Part shown: positions 42,152 to 51,335 of the stretch, piece by piece
Position numbering within the stretch: the stretch's first letter is position 1
How the letters are laid out: each line of letters opens with the position of its first letter
Origin: Gudongella sp046224405
GTDB lineage: Bacteria > Bacillota > Clostridia > Tissierellales > Tissierellaceae
Assembly (NCBI RefSeq): GCF_046224405.1
Contig: NZ_JBJXRK010000001.1
Location: forward strand, 372,001-436,000
Direction: 5' to 3'
DNA length: 64,000 nt
The notes under the pieces: generated by a model
Database searches by the model: none
What the model was told of the DNA's origin: nothing
What the model saw: only the letters and a program-made list of their open reading frames with translations
Made by a program: the position numbers and the translations under genes

Positions 42152-45100
42152 TTACTTCGCCTTAAGCTCCAAAAGAAGCTGGCCTGCTGCTACTGTTTCA
42201 AGTTCCTTAGCGTGGATCCTTTCCACAAGGCCATCCATGGAGGCTGTGATCTCCGTCTCCATCTTCATGGCCTCAACAACCAGAAGAGGTTGTCCTGCCT
42301 TGACCACATCTCCAGTCCCTACAAGAATCTTTGAGATGTTACCAGGGATTGATGCACCAACCTGATATGGGTCATCCTCATCCTTCATAAGGACAGAATC
42401 AACCGACTCCCTTCTGATGGCCTCCTTGTCCTTGATCCTTATTTCCCTTCTGTTTCCGTCAACCTCAAAGACCACGGTTCTCATTCCGTCTTCTCCAACC
42501 CTTCCAATCTCGTTAAGGGTTATGACCAGCCTCTTGCCTGATGCGATCTTGACCTCGCAGGTCTCCCCCTCCTTGAGTCCATGGAAGAAAACATCCGAGC
42601 CCATCTCTGTAAAGTCTCCCTCCTTCTCCAGGTACTTGAGATAATCCTCATACACCTTTGGATAGAGTGCGTAGCTGACCCTTTCTGACCGGTCAAATTC
42701 CCTTCCGTAGCTGTTCTTGAGAAGGCTGCCTATGGCTTCGAAGTCCTCGGGTTCAAGAAGGGTACCAGGTCTTACGGTAATTGGCTCCTCCCCCTTTAGG
42801 ACAAGCCTCTGCAGGTCCTCAGGGAAGCCTCCCTCAGGCTGACCCATCATACCCTTGAAGTATGCAAATATGCTGTCAGGATAGGTCAGATCCCCTCCCT
42901 TGTCCATGATGTTTTCAGGGGTCAGTCCGTTCTGGACCATGAATATTGCCATATCGCCTACAGCCTTTGATGAAGGGGTAACCTTGACTATGTCCCCCAG
43001 CATGATGTTTACTGATCTGAACATCTCCTTGACCTCGTCAAACCTGTGACCCAGACCGAAGCTTTCAACCTGTGGCTTAAGGTTGGAGTATTGTCCTCCT
43101 GGAATCTCGTACTTGTATATTTCAACGGCGCTGGACTTTAGGTCCGACTCGAATTTTTCATATACCGGTCTTACATTTGCCCAGTAGTCGTTTAGCTTTT
43201 GCAGGTCTTCAGAGGATATTCCCGTATCCCTTTCCGTGTTTCTCACAGCCTCCACAACACTGCTCATGGCAGGCTGGCTTGTCAAGCCGCTCATGCTGTT
43301 TATTGCTGTATCAACTATATCTGCTCCTGCCTGTGCGGCCAGAAGCATGCTTGCAACTCCGTTTCCTGTTGTATCATGGGTGTGCATATGGATTGGTATC
43401 CCAATTTCATCCTTTAGGGCAGAAACAAGCTTGTGTGCAGCATAGGGCTTAAGAAGTCCGGACATGTCCTTGATTGAAAGTATGTGTATTCCCCTCTTCT
43501 CAAGCTCCCTTGCCTTGTCCACATAATACTTCAGGCTGTACTTGTCCCTGGTCTCATCCAGAATATCACCTGTGTAGCAGATTGCACCCTCTGCGACCTT
43601 GCCGGTCTTCAGGACCTCATCTATTGCCACGTCCATGCCCTCCAGCCAGTTGAGGGAGTCAAAAATCCTGAATACGTCAATTCCCCTGTCGGCTGATTCC
43701 CTGATCAGCTCCCGGATAACATTGTCAGGATAGTTCTTGTAGCCCACCCCGTTTGAACCCCTAATCAGCATCTGCAAAAGAACGTTTGGAACCCTTTCCC
43801 TGATAAGGTCAAGCCTCTCCCAGGGTGATTCCTTCAGGAACCTGTAGGCGACATCAAAGGTCGCTCCTCCCCACATCTCAAGGGAGAAGAAGTCCCTTCC
43901 GATATATGAGGTCGCCCTTGCCACCTTCTTCATGTCTTTGGTTCTCATCCTTGTTGCCATCAGGGACTGATGGGCATCACGCATGGTGGTGTCTGTGATA
44001 AGAAGCTTCTTCTGGTCCCTTATCCACTGTACAAGACCCTCGGGTCCCTCCCTGTCCAGAATCTGCTTTGTACCTGTCAGGCCATCGATTGAAGGTGTCT
44101 CCGGCACCTTGGGAACGTCGTAATCTCTCTTGAAGCCCCCTGTCTCATTTACAACCTTGTCGGCAATATAGTTGAGAACCTGAAGCTCATGGCTTGTCCT
44201 TGCAGACAGGTCGAAAAGGTCAGGGTTGTCCTGGATGAAATTTGTGTCGCATTCACCCCTTCTGAAGGTTGGGTGGTTAAGGACGTTTATGAGAAAGTCC
44301 GCGTTGGTCTTCACACCCTCTATCCTTGTCTCCTTTATTGCCCTGATATTCTTGTTGATGGCATCCTGGAAATGTCGTGACCATGATGTTGACTTAACCA
44401 GAAGGGAATCGTAGTAGGGGCTGACAACAGCACCTGTAAAGCCGTTTCCGCCGTCAAGTCGTATGCCCGCTCCGGAGCTTGTCCTGTAAACATCTATCCT
44501 GCCAGTATCCGGCATAAAGTCGTTCCCCGGATTCTCTGTGGTTATCCTGCACTGGATCGCATAGCCCCTTGGGACAATGTCCTCCTGACTCCTGATTCCA
44601 ATCTCCCCGGAGGATAGCTCATGACCCTGGGCTACAAGAATCTGAGCCTGGACAATATCAACTCCCGTGGTCATTTCGGTCACTGTGTGCTCAACCTGTA
44701 TCCTTGGGTTCATCTCAATGAAGTAGTGGTTGTTGTCCTTGTCAACCAGGAACTCCACAGTTCCTGCACTTTGGTAGCTCACTGAGCCGGCAATCTTCAA
44801 GGCATCCTGACAGATCTCATCCCTCTTCTCCTCAGTCAGAGCAAGGGCAGGTGAAAACTCGATAAGCTTTTGATGTCTCCTTTGTATGGAGCAGTCCCTT
44901 TCATAAAGGTGCACAAGGTTTCCTTGTCCATCACCAAGGACCTGGACCTCAATATGCTTTGGCTTTTCAAGGTACTTCTCAATGAAGATGTCCTCGCTGC
45001 CAAAGGCCTTGAGGGATTCGTTCCTTGCATTGGAGTAGGCCTTCAATAGCTCCTCCTCACTCCTTACTATCCTCATGCCCCTGCCACCGCCTCCTGCGGC

Positions 45101-45589
45101 AGCCTTGAGCATTACTGGATAGCCAGCATACCGGGCAAACTCAATCGCCTCATCATTTGATGTTATAGCCCTGGTGATTCCTGGAATTGTAGGCACACCC
45201 ACAGACTCAGCCACCTTCTTGGAGGCGATCTTGTCCCCTAGAGCCCTCATCATATCTGCAGTGGGTCCGATAAAGACTATACCTGCCTGCTGACACTTCT
45301 CAGCAAACTCTGGGTTCTCCGACAGGAAGCCATAGCCTGGATGGATTGCATCCACGCCCTTCTTCACAGCAAGGGAAATTATCTCCTCAATGTCAAGGTA
45401 TGCGGTTACAGGACCCTTGTTCCTGCCAATCTGATAGGCCTCATCAGACTTTGTCCTGAAGAGGGAATTCTTGTCCTCCTCCGTATAGATTGCAACAGAC
45501 CTTATGCCCAGCTCCTTGCATGCCCTGAAGATCCTTATTGCTATTTCACCCCTGTTGGCTACAAGTATACGCTTGAAATTTTTCATCAT
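42152..45589 (-). CDS. pyc: Pyruvate carboxylase
   Basis: Biotin enzyme that carboxylates pyruvate to oxaloacetate with ATP and bicarbonate, an anaplerotic step. The 1145 residues hold, in order: a biotin carboxylase domain (about 1-450; VANRGEIAIR, GGGGRGMRIV, FIEMNPRIQVEHTVTE), a carboxyltransferase domain (about 530-800; DTTMRDAHQS, HMHTHDTTGNG), and a C-terminal biotin domain with the acceptor lysine in VEAMKMET. The start is probably the ATG at 45589 behind AAAGG; a GTG at 45595 is also in frame. It is monocistronic. Oxaloacetate supply links it to the aspartate-derived lysine pathway. Confidence 0.96.
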   Translation of the reverse strand: MMKNFKRILVANRGEIAIRIFRACKELGIRSVAIYTEEDKNSLFRTKSDEAYQIGRNKGPVTAYLDIEEIISLAVKKGVDAIHPGYGFLSENPEFAEKCQQAGIVFIGPTADMMRALGDKIASKKVAESVGVPTIPGITRAITSNDEAIEFARYAGYPVMLKAAAGGGGRGMRIVRSEEELLKAYSNARNESLKAFGSEDIFIEKYLEKPKHIEVQVLGDGQGNLVHLYERDCSIQRRHQKLIEFSPALALTEEKRDEICQDALKIAGSVSYQSAGTVEFLVDKDNNHYFIEMNPRIQVEHTVTEMTTGVDIVQAQILVAQGHELSSGEIGIRSQEDIVPRGYAIQCRITTENPGNDFMPDTGRIDVYRTSSGAGIRLDGGNGFTGAVVSPYYDSLLVKSTSWSRHFQDAINKNIRAIKETRIEGVKTNADFLINVLNHPTFRRGECDTNFIQDNPDLFDLSARTSHELQVLNYIADKVVNETGGFKRDYDVPKVPETPSIDGLTGTKQILDREGPEGLVQWIRDQKKLLITDTTMRDAHQSLMATRMRTKDMKKVARATSYIGRDFFSLEMWGGATFDVAYRFLKESPWERLDLIRERVPNVLLQMLIRGSNGVGYKNYPDNVIRELIRESADRGIDVFRIFDSLNWLEGMDVAIDEVLKTGKVAEGAICYTGDILDETRDKYSLKYYVDKARELEKRGIHILSIKDMSGLLKPYAAHKLVSALKDEIGIPIHMHTHDTTGNGVASMLLAAQAGADIVDTAINSMSGLTSQPAMSSVVEAVRNTERDTGISSEDLQKLNDYWANVRPVYEKFESDLKSSAVEIYKYEIPGGQYSNLKPQVESFGLGHRFDEVKEMFRSVNIMLGDIVKVTPSSKAVGDMAIFMVQNGLTPENIMDKGGDLTYPDSIFAYFKGMMGQPEGGFPEDLQRLVLKGEEPITVRPGTLLEPEDFEAIGSLLKNSYGREFDRSERVSYALYPKVYEDYLKYLEKEGDFTEMGSDVFFHGLKEGETCEVKIASGKRLVITLNEIGRVGEDGMRTVVFEVDGNRREIRIKDKEAIRRESVDSVLMKDEDDPYQVGASIPGNISKILVGTGDVVKAGQPLLVVEAMKMETEITASMDGLVERIHAKELETVAAGQLLLELKAK

Positions 45590-45650
45590 CAACACAACCT
45601 TTCCATATATTGCAAGTTAATACTTTTAATCGCTAAAATATATTATTTCT

Positions 45651-45679
45651 ACTTTAACAGAAAAGCAGGTCCCTTTCAA
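45651..45679 (-). promoter_or_regulatory. Possible pyc promoter
   Basis: TTGAAA (45674-45679) and TAAAGT (45651-45656) with a 17-base spacer on the minus strand. It is a weak match placed about 60 bases before the pyc start. Confidence 0.4.
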
Positions 45680-45735
45680 TAGAAATATCTTCCAAACCTT
45701 GCAAATACTATTTCCCATCCATTTCCCAATTGGAA

Positions 45736-45763
45736 AATCCACCCCAAAACCAGGAGGTGGATT
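45736..45763 (-). terminator. Terminator behind the 139-aa gene and his operon
   Basis: Stem AATCCACC/GGTGGATT with a 12-base loop. On the minus strand it is followed by TTTCC. It lies 18 bases beyond the stop codon at 45782. Confidence 0.65.
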
Positions 45764-45781
45764 GATTGAAATTCCATATGT

Positions 45782-46201
45782 CTATACCTTGCCAGGCCTT
45801 ATTATTGTGGATGAAAGCCTCTTGTTGTTTATAATCAGATAATCCAGCAGCTCGTCAAGCTCAGAGTTGGAAAGCTTATGTATTTCCTGGATCAGCCCTC
45901 TCACATTATCCGACTTTATTCCTATATCGTCCATTTTCTTCTCGCTTTTTTCCATTACAACAAAATGTTCCTGGAGAACCTTCTCCTGGAGTATGTGTAT
46001 CTGGTTGAGATATGCCTGATGCCTCCTTTTACGAACTGAATCAGGGCTTGTATTGTAGAGAAAGGCTATTTCGGCATCAATCAGATCCTCCTCCAGGCAA
46101 AAATGAATCATCTGTTCATCCGAGATTTCATCGAAATTCAATTTTACTCCAGAGTCCCTCATGCTCAGTAGGTCAACATAGGATTCAACCTTGTCCTTCA
46201 T
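45782..46201 (-). CDS. Uncharacterised 139-aa protein with HTH-like segment
   Basis: I do not recognise the family. The segment at residues 38-63 (EDLIDAEIAFLYNTSPDSVRKRRHQA) looks like a helix-turn-helix that reads a non-self-starting sigma-like or Xre-like fold; the rest is charged and helical, with possible coiled coil at 70-110. A GGAGGAGTTGG site precedes the ATG. It lies 95 bases downstream of hisK on the same strand and before the terminator, so it may be the last gene of the his transcript or a separate unit. Confidence 0.7.
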   Translation of the reverse strand: MKDKVESYVDLLSMRDSGVKLNFDEISDEQMIHFCLEEDLIDAEIAFLYNTSPDSVRKRRHQAYLNQIHILQEKVLQEHFVVMEKSEKKMDDIGIKSDNVRGLIQEIHKLSNSELDELLDYLIINNKRLSSTIIRPGKV

Positions 46202-46296
46202 TCCAACTCCTCCTTTCAGAAAAGCTTATCATTGGGTATGTTTCTAGATATATACCCAGAAACAAGTAGAAAAGGCAGCCTATATTGTATTTTAAG

Positions 46297-47097
46297 CTAT
46301 CCAAGTGTCAATCTTGTCTCCCTTCTTCCCCTAAAGGATGAAACTGTCTCAAAACCAAGGGATTTAAGGTGCTCCATGGCTTCAGGAATTCCTGAACAAT
46401 AATCCTGGTTGAAATGGGCATCAGATCCAATGGTTATTGTCCTTCCCCCCAAGTCTCTGTATCTCTCAAGCACCTCCCTCTTTGGGAATGCCGTGCCAAG
46501 AGGACCTCTATGACCGGATGTGTTAAGCTCAATTCCCTTACCCTTATCTATTATCCTCTGGAGTATTGAATCTATGATATGGCTGAAATCATGGTACCGG
46601 TAATCCCTTTTGTCGAAGGGTCCATATCTTATTATATAGTCAAGATGTCCCACCACATCAAAGCCATCAAAGTTCTCCACCATCTCATGGAGGATTTCAA
46701 AGTATCTTTGATATGCCTGATTTTGGTCCTTCCCGGTGAAAAAATCTCCCAGATAAAAGTCCTTTCCATCCCCATAGTGAATGGACCCTATGACAAAGTC
46801 AAAGGGGTAGCTGGCCAGGAATTCTTCTATTTCCGTTTTGTTTTCCTTCTCATAACCGATTTCAACCCCAACCTGGACGGGAAACCCACACTCCTCCTGG
46901 AAAAGCTTCATCCTTCCGAAGTATTTCCCGTAATCAATATGCTCCATAAACATTTCATCTGTAGTCCCAAAATCCACATGGTCCGTGAACATCACAAAAT
47001 CCAGTCCCAATTTCTTGGCCCCGACTATATAATCCCTTATGTCAGCCTCGCTGTCCGGCGAATAGCTGGTGTGTACATGGTGGTCTGTATATCTCAT
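46297..47097 (-). CDS. hisK: Histidinol-phosphatase, PHP family
   Basis: Phosphatase that removes phosphate from histidinol-phosphate, the eighth step of histidine synthesis. The 266-residue PHP domain shows the metal motifs DHHVHTSYS, FTDHVDF, GSIHYGD, GHLDYI, ELNTSG and GSDAH. It lies ten bases after hisIE. Because HisB in this operon lacks the phosphatase domain, this gene supplies the missing activity. Confidence 0.92.
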   Translation of the reverse strand: MRYTDHHVHTSYSPDSEADIRDYIVGAKKLGLDFVMFTDHVDFGTTDEMFMEHIDYGKYFGRMKLFQEECGFPVQVGVEIGYEKENKTEIEEFLASYPFDFVIGSIHYGDGKDFYLGDFFTGKDQNQAYQRYFEILHEMVENFDGFDVVGHLDYIIRYGPFDKRDYRYHDFSHIIDSILQRIIDKGKGIELNTSGHRGPLGTAFPKREVLERYRDLGGRTITIGSDAHFNQDYCSGIPEAMEHLKSLGFETVSSFRGRRETRLTLG

Positions 47098-47107
47098 GAT
47101 GCACCCC

Positions 47108-47707
47108 CTATTTCATTCGACCCTTCAGTTCCATATAGATGTCCTCAAGGGTTACTCCCTGGTCCACAAGAAGGACCATCAGATGGTAAATCAGGTCACT
47201 GGATTCATAGATTAGCTCCTCTTTATTGTTCTTTGCACCGATTATCACTTCAGAGGACTCCTCTCCAATCTTCTTGAGGATCTTATCCAAACCCTTCTCA
47301 AAAAGGTAGCCCGTGTAGGAGCCCTCTTTTGGATTGGCTTTTCTCTCCGCAATTATTCCATAGAGCTTGGAAATTGTATCCGCACCGGTTTCGGCCCCCA
47401 TCACCTGGTTGAAGAAGCAGGAGTAGCTTCCAGTATGGCAGGCAACCCCGGACTGGTTAACCTTAAGGAGAATTGTATCCCCATCACAGTCATAGTAGAA
47501 GCCCCTGACTTCCTGAATGTTTCCCGAGGTCTCCCCCTTCTTCCAGAGGCACTGCCGGGATCTTGAATAATAATGGGCAATGCCTGTTTCAAGGGTCAGA
47601 TCAAGAGCCTCCTTGTTCATGTATGCAAGCATAAGCACCTCTCCAGTTGCAATATCCTGTGCAATGGCAGGTACCAATCCATCTTTGTCGTATTTGATAT
47701 CCATCAT
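47108..47707 (-). CDS. hisIE: Phosphoribosyl-AMP cyclohydrolase/phosphoribosyl-ATP pyrophosphatase
   Basis: Bifunctional enzyme for steps two and three of histidine synthesis. In 199 residues it has the HisI domain (about 1-105; LMLAYMNKEAL, SRSRQCLWKKGETSGN, the zinc-binding YDCDGDT and ACHTGSYSCFF) and the HisE domain (about 110-199; GLDKILKKIGEESSEVIIGAKN). Its ATG overlaps the hisF stop as ATGA; a second ATG follows directly. Confidence 0.95.
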   Translation of the reverse strand: MMDIKYDKDGLVPAIAQDIATGEVLMLAYMNKEALDLTLETGIAHYYSRSRQCLWKKGETSGNIQEVRGFYYDCDGDTILLKVNQSGVACHTGSYSCFFNQVMGAETGADTISKLYGIIAERKANPKEGSYTGYLFEKGLDKILKKIGEESSEVIIGAKNNKEELIYESSDLIYHLMVLLVDQGVTLEDIYMELKGRMK

Positions 47708-48462
47708 AGCCTTACCTCGATTCCCTTTGACCTCATATATTCCTTAAGCTCCCTGATTTCGATCTCCTTGTAGTGGAAGACGCTGGCTGCAAGTACTCCA
47801 TCCACATCAGCCTCCAGCACCGCCCTTGAGAAATCCTCCATCCTTCCGGCTCCCCCTGATGCAATAACTGGAACTCCAACATTTGATGTGATTGTCTTAA
47901 GAAGGTCAAGGTCATAGCCCTCCTTCATCCCGTCCGCATCGATGCTGTTTATCACAAGCTCTCCCGCTCCAAGCCTTACACCCTCCCTTGCCCACTCCAG
48001 GGCGTCAAGTCCGGTGTCTATTCTGCCGCCATTTATAAAGACTCCCCATTTGCCGTCATCAACCTTTTTCACATCCATGGACAGTACAACGCACTGGGCT
48101 CCGAATTTCAGGGAAGCCTCGGTGATAAGACTGGGGTTCCTTACAGCGGCTGAATTGACAGATACCTTGTCGGCACCCCTTCTAAGGATGTCGGTGAAAT
48201 CCTCAACACTGTTGACCCCACCCCCAACACAGAAAGGGATGTTGATCCTGGCTGCAACCTTCTCTATGAATTCAAGGGAGATCCTTCTGGCATCATTGGT
48301 TGCGGTTATGTCGTAAAAGACAAGCTCATCCGCTCCCGCCCTGGAATAGTATTCACCCAGGACCTCCGGATCCTCAACATCGACTATGTCCGTAAATTTC
48401 TTTCCCTTGACAACTCTTCCATCCCTTACATCGAGACAGGGTATCACTCTTCTTGTCAGCAT
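47704..48462 (-). CDS. hisF: Imidazole glycerol phosphate synthase, cyclase subunit
   Basis: Cyclase subunit of the HisHF complex, forming imidazole glycerol phosphate and AICAR from PRFAR and ammonia. The 252-residue TIM barrel begins LTRRVIPCLDVRDGRVVKG with the catalytic Asp11, and has CVGGGVNS and the second Asp in NSIDADGMKEGYD. It overlaps hisA by seven bases and hisIE by four. Confidence 0.96.
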   Translation of the reverse strand: MLTRRVIPCLDVRDGRVVKGKKFTDIVDVEDPEVLGEYYSRAGADELVFYDITATNDARRISLEFIEKVAARINIPFCVGGGVNSVEDFTDILRRGADKVSVNSAAVRNPSLITEASLKFGAQCVVLSMDVKKVDDGKWGVFINGGRIDTGLDALEWAREGVRLGAGELVINSIDADGMKEGYDLDLLKTITSNVGVPVIASGGAGRMEDFSRAVLEADVDGVLAASVFHYKEIEIRELKEYMRSKGIEVRL

Positions 48463-49163
48463 TTAAGAACCTCCTCCAAATCCAGATTTCCGTTGTAAAG
48501 GGCCTTTCCAATTATTGCCCCATTCAGACCCATACTCTTGAGCCTTTTAACATCCTCCATGGTTGTAATCCCCCCGGATGCTATTATCTGAAGGGACACT
48601 GCCTGCTGAAGGTCTCCATACATTTTGAAGTTGGGCCCTCCAAGCATTCCGTCCCTCTCTATGTCAGTATATACAATCCTCTTCAGTCCATATGACTCCA
48701 GCTCCCCGATATAGTCCAGGGCCCTTGTGTCTGATACATTCTCCCAGCCATCAGTGGCGATAAGTCCACCTATGGCATCGATCGAAACTACTATCCTGTC
48801 ACCATACTCATCCAGCATCTCCCTTATCCAGGTCTTGTTCCTAAGGGCTGCAGTCCCTATGATGACCTGTGAAACCCCAAGGTCCAGAAAGGTCCTTACA
48901 CCTACAGTATCCCTGATCCCGCCACCAAGCTGGACTGGGATCGAGACATTCTTAAGGATCCTCTCAACCACAGGCTGGTTTATCCTCTTTCCGTTCCTTG
49001 CTCCGTCCAGGTCCACAAGATGCAGCACCTGAGCTCCTTTTGCCTCCCATTCCAAGGCAACCTTCACCGGATCCTCACCGTACTTTGTAACCCTGTCATA
49101 GGAGCCCTGGGTAAGTCTTACACATGCCATGTCCTTCATATCTATTGCAGGATATATTATCAT
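48456..49163 (-). CDS. hisA: ProFAR isomerase
   Basis: TIM-barrel isomerase for the fourth step of histidine synthesis. It has 235 residues, the catalytic Asp in YPAIDMKDMACVRLTQG, and the second Asp in YTDIERDGMLGGPN. The phosphate-binding QLGGGIRD and ASGGITTMED are present. It overlaps hisH by four bases and hisF by seven. Confidence 0.95.
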   Translation of the reverse strand: MIIYPAIDMKDMACVRLTQGSYDRVTKYGEDPVKVALEWEAKGAQVLHLVDLDGARNGKRINQPVVERILKNVSIPVQLGGGIRDTVGVRTFLDLGVSQVIIGTAALRNKTWIREMLDEYGDRIVVSIDAIGGLIATDGWENVSDTRALDYIGELESYGLKRIVYTDIERDGMLGGPNFKMYGDLQQAVSLQIIASGGITTMEDVKRLKSMGLNGAIIGKALYNGNLDLEEVLKC

Positions 49164-49762
49164 AGTATGATCTCCCCCAAAGCCTTGAACAGTCTGGCCC
49201 CAACATCTGAACTCTTTTCCGGGTGGAACTGAAAGCCGATTACATTTCCCCTTCTCACTATTGCCGGAATCTTTTCCCCGTATTCTGCGTAGGCAAGGAT
49301 CTCCTCACCATTTGACCTGGCATAGTATGAGTGGACAAAGTAGACAAAATCTCCCGTGGAGGTATATTTTGTCAAGGGATCCTCCTTCTCCACCGTAAGG
49401 TTGTTCCAGCCCATGTGTGGGACCTTTGGCATCTGCTCCAGCTTGACGATTTCTCCGGGAATAAGTCCCAGGCCCTTGTATTCTCCATTTTCAAAGCTCC
49501 TGTCATACATGAGCTGCATCCCAAGACAGATGCCTATTACATATGTGCCCTCCTGACTCTTTTTGATCAGCAAATCCGCCAGACCGCTATCCCAGAGGGC
49601 GTTGGAGGCATCCCTGAAGGCCCCCACTCCAGGAAGAAATATGGCGGATGCGGAAGCTATCTCCTGTGGATCGCTGCTTATCCTGGTCATGATACCCTGC
49701 TTTTCCAAGGCTGTCTGAAGGCTTCTGAGATTTCCCAATCCATAATCCAGAATCACAATCAT
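49160..49762 (-). CDS. hisH: Imidazole glycerol phosphate synthase, glutaminase subunit
   Basis: Class I glutamine amidotransferase feeding ammonia to HisF. The 200 residues carry the nucleophile Cys in GICLGMQLM and the His-Glu pair in GFQFHPEKS. It begins on the last base of the hisB frame and overlaps hisA by four bases. Confidence 0.96.
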   Translation of the reverse strand: MIVILDYGLGNLRSLQTALEKQGIMTRISSDPQEIASASAIFLPGVGAFRDASNALWDSGLADLLIKKSQEGTYVIGICLGMQLMYDRSFENGEYKGLGLIPGEIVKLEQMPKVPHMGWNNLTVEKEDPLTKYTSTGDFVYFVHSYYARSNGEEILAYAEYGEKIPAIVRRGNVIGFQFHPEKSSDVGARLFKALGEIIL

Positions 49763-50340
49763 TACAAAACCCCCTTTGTACTCTTAACTTCACTTCCCAC
49801 TATTAGGACAGCATCCTTCAAGGCTCTGCCCAGACCCTTGAATACTGCCTCTATCCTGTGGTGGTCATTCTCGCCTCTCATTAAGTCAATGTGAAGGGTT
49901 ATGCCGGCTGAAAATGCAAATGCCCTCAAGAATTCCCTGAAGTCCTCCGTGCTCATATCCCCCAGCCTGTCACTGTTGAATTTCAGGTTATCAACAAGAA
50001 AGGGACGGTTTGAGATGTCAATGGCCACCAGGGCAAGGCTTTCATCCATGGGGGTGATTGTGGATGAGAACCTCTGTATCCCCTTTTTCTCACCCAGTGC
50101 CTCCTTTAGTGCTGCCCCCAGGGAAAGCCCCACATCCTCAACGGTGTGGTGACCATCAACATGGAGGTCCCCTTGACACTGAAGCTCCAGGTCAAAGCCA
50201 GCGTAGAATGCCATTGCCTTTAGCATGTGGTCAAAAAATCCAATCCCAGTATCAATATTTATTTCCCCAGACCCTTCAAGCCTCAGGCTCAGTTGGATCC
50301 TGGTCTCTAGTGTACTTCTCCTTACATTAGCTTCTCTCAT
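49762..50340 (-). CDS. hisB: Imidazoleglycerol-phosphate dehydratase
   Basis: Mn2+-dependent dehydratase for the sixth dedicated step. The 192-residue monofunctional form has the two metal motifs FFDHMLKAMAFYAG and GHHTVEDVG, and the later HIDLMRGENDHHRIEAVFKG. The N-terminal phosphatase domain of the enterobacterial fusion is absent. It lies one base after hisC. Confidence 0.96.
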   Translation of the reverse strand: MREANVRRSTLETRIQLSLRLEGSGEINIDTGIGFFDHMLKAMAFYAGFDLELQCQGDLHVDGHHTVEDVGLSLGAALKEALGEKKGIQRFSSTITPMDESLALVAIDISNRPFLVDNLKFNSDRLGDMSTEDFREFLRAFAFSAGITLHIDLMRGENDHHRIEAVFKGLGRALKDAVLIVGSEVKSTKGVL

Positions 50341-50341
50341 T

Positions 50342-51334
50342 TTACACCTCCTGGATGGCTTTGAGTACTGCGTCGTTTTCCTCCGGTGTTCCTATGGTGA
50401 TCCTGTAGTAGCCCTGAAGGTCTCCTCCAAAGCCCCGTATCATAATCCCCTTTTTGGAAAGGGATTCATCAAGCCCATCCTTTGCCGGGAATAATAGGAA
50501 GTTGGTATGTGACTCAAGAGGCTTGAAGCCCTTTTTCTCAAGCTCCACCTTCATCCTTTCACGTTCGGACTTAATCATCTGGAGATTACCCTGTGTTACC
50601 TTATCCTCAAGCAATGCCCTTGCCCCAATCTCCTGTGAAAGGACGTTCACATTGTAGGGTGACCTGACCCGGTTGATGTAGTCTATGATCTCCCTGTTCC
50701 CTATCATGTAGCCTAGCCTTATTCCCGCCAGGGCCATGGCCTTTGAGAAGGTCCTTAGGACCACCAGGTTAAGCTTATCCCTGGTGTCATCCACCAGGGG
50801 ACAGTCTGAGAATTCAATGTATGCCTCATCAAGGACCACCATGGCATCCACGGAATCGACTATCCTCCGGATGTCCTCCCTGGCGAAGAGGGTTCCCGTG
50901 GGATTGTTGGGGTTACTAATTATTACAAGCTTTGCCTTCTCTTTTCTTGCAAACTCAATGAATCCATCCACATTAAGCCTTTCCATTCCCTCCAGGGGAT
51001 ATTCCTCATAGCGACCCTTGTGGATAATGGTAAAGATCCTGTACATGCTGAAGGTTGGAGAGATGCTGACCACTGTCTCCCCTGCATCAAGGTATGCCTT
51101 CATCACAAGCTCGATGAGCTCGCTTGATCCATTTCCAATCAACAGCTCGTCAGGCTCCTTGTTGAGCCTTTCCGAGAGCAGGTCCCGCAGCCTGTCACTC
51201 CTGTCCACCGGATAGCGGTTCAAGCCCTCCATCCATTCCACTCCCTCGTTGGCATCAAGCTTTATCCTGTATTCCATTTCCTTCACGTCATATGCCTTGA
51301 GATTTTTGATCTCTTCCCTAAGATACTTGTACAT
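50342..51334 (-). CDS. hisC: Histidinol-phosphate aminotransferase
   Basis: PLP aminotransferase (fold type I) that transaminates imidazole acetol phosphate. The 330 residues show IGNGSSELI, NPNNPTG, DEAYIEFS, and the PLP lysine in RTFSKAMALAGIRLGYM. It lies between hisD and hisB with one-base gaps. It is slightly shorter than the usual 350 residues. Confidence 0.95.
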   Translation of the reverse strand: MYKYLREEIKNLKAYDVKEMEYRIKLDANEGVEWMEGLNRYPVDRSDRLRDLLSERLNKEPDELLIGNGSSELIELVMKAYLDAGETVVSISPTFSMYRIFTIIHKGRYEEYPLEGMERLNVDGFIEFARKEKAKLVIISNPNNPTGTLFAREDIRRIVDSVDAMVVLDEAYIEFSDCPLVDDTRDKLNLVVLRTFSKAMALAGIRLGYMIGNREIIDYINRVRSPYNVNVLSQEIGARALLEDKVTQGNLQMIKSERERMKVELEKKGFKPLESHTNFLLFPAKDGLDESLSKKGIMIRGFGGDLQGYYRITIGTPEENDAVLKAIQEV

Positions 51335-51335
51335 G

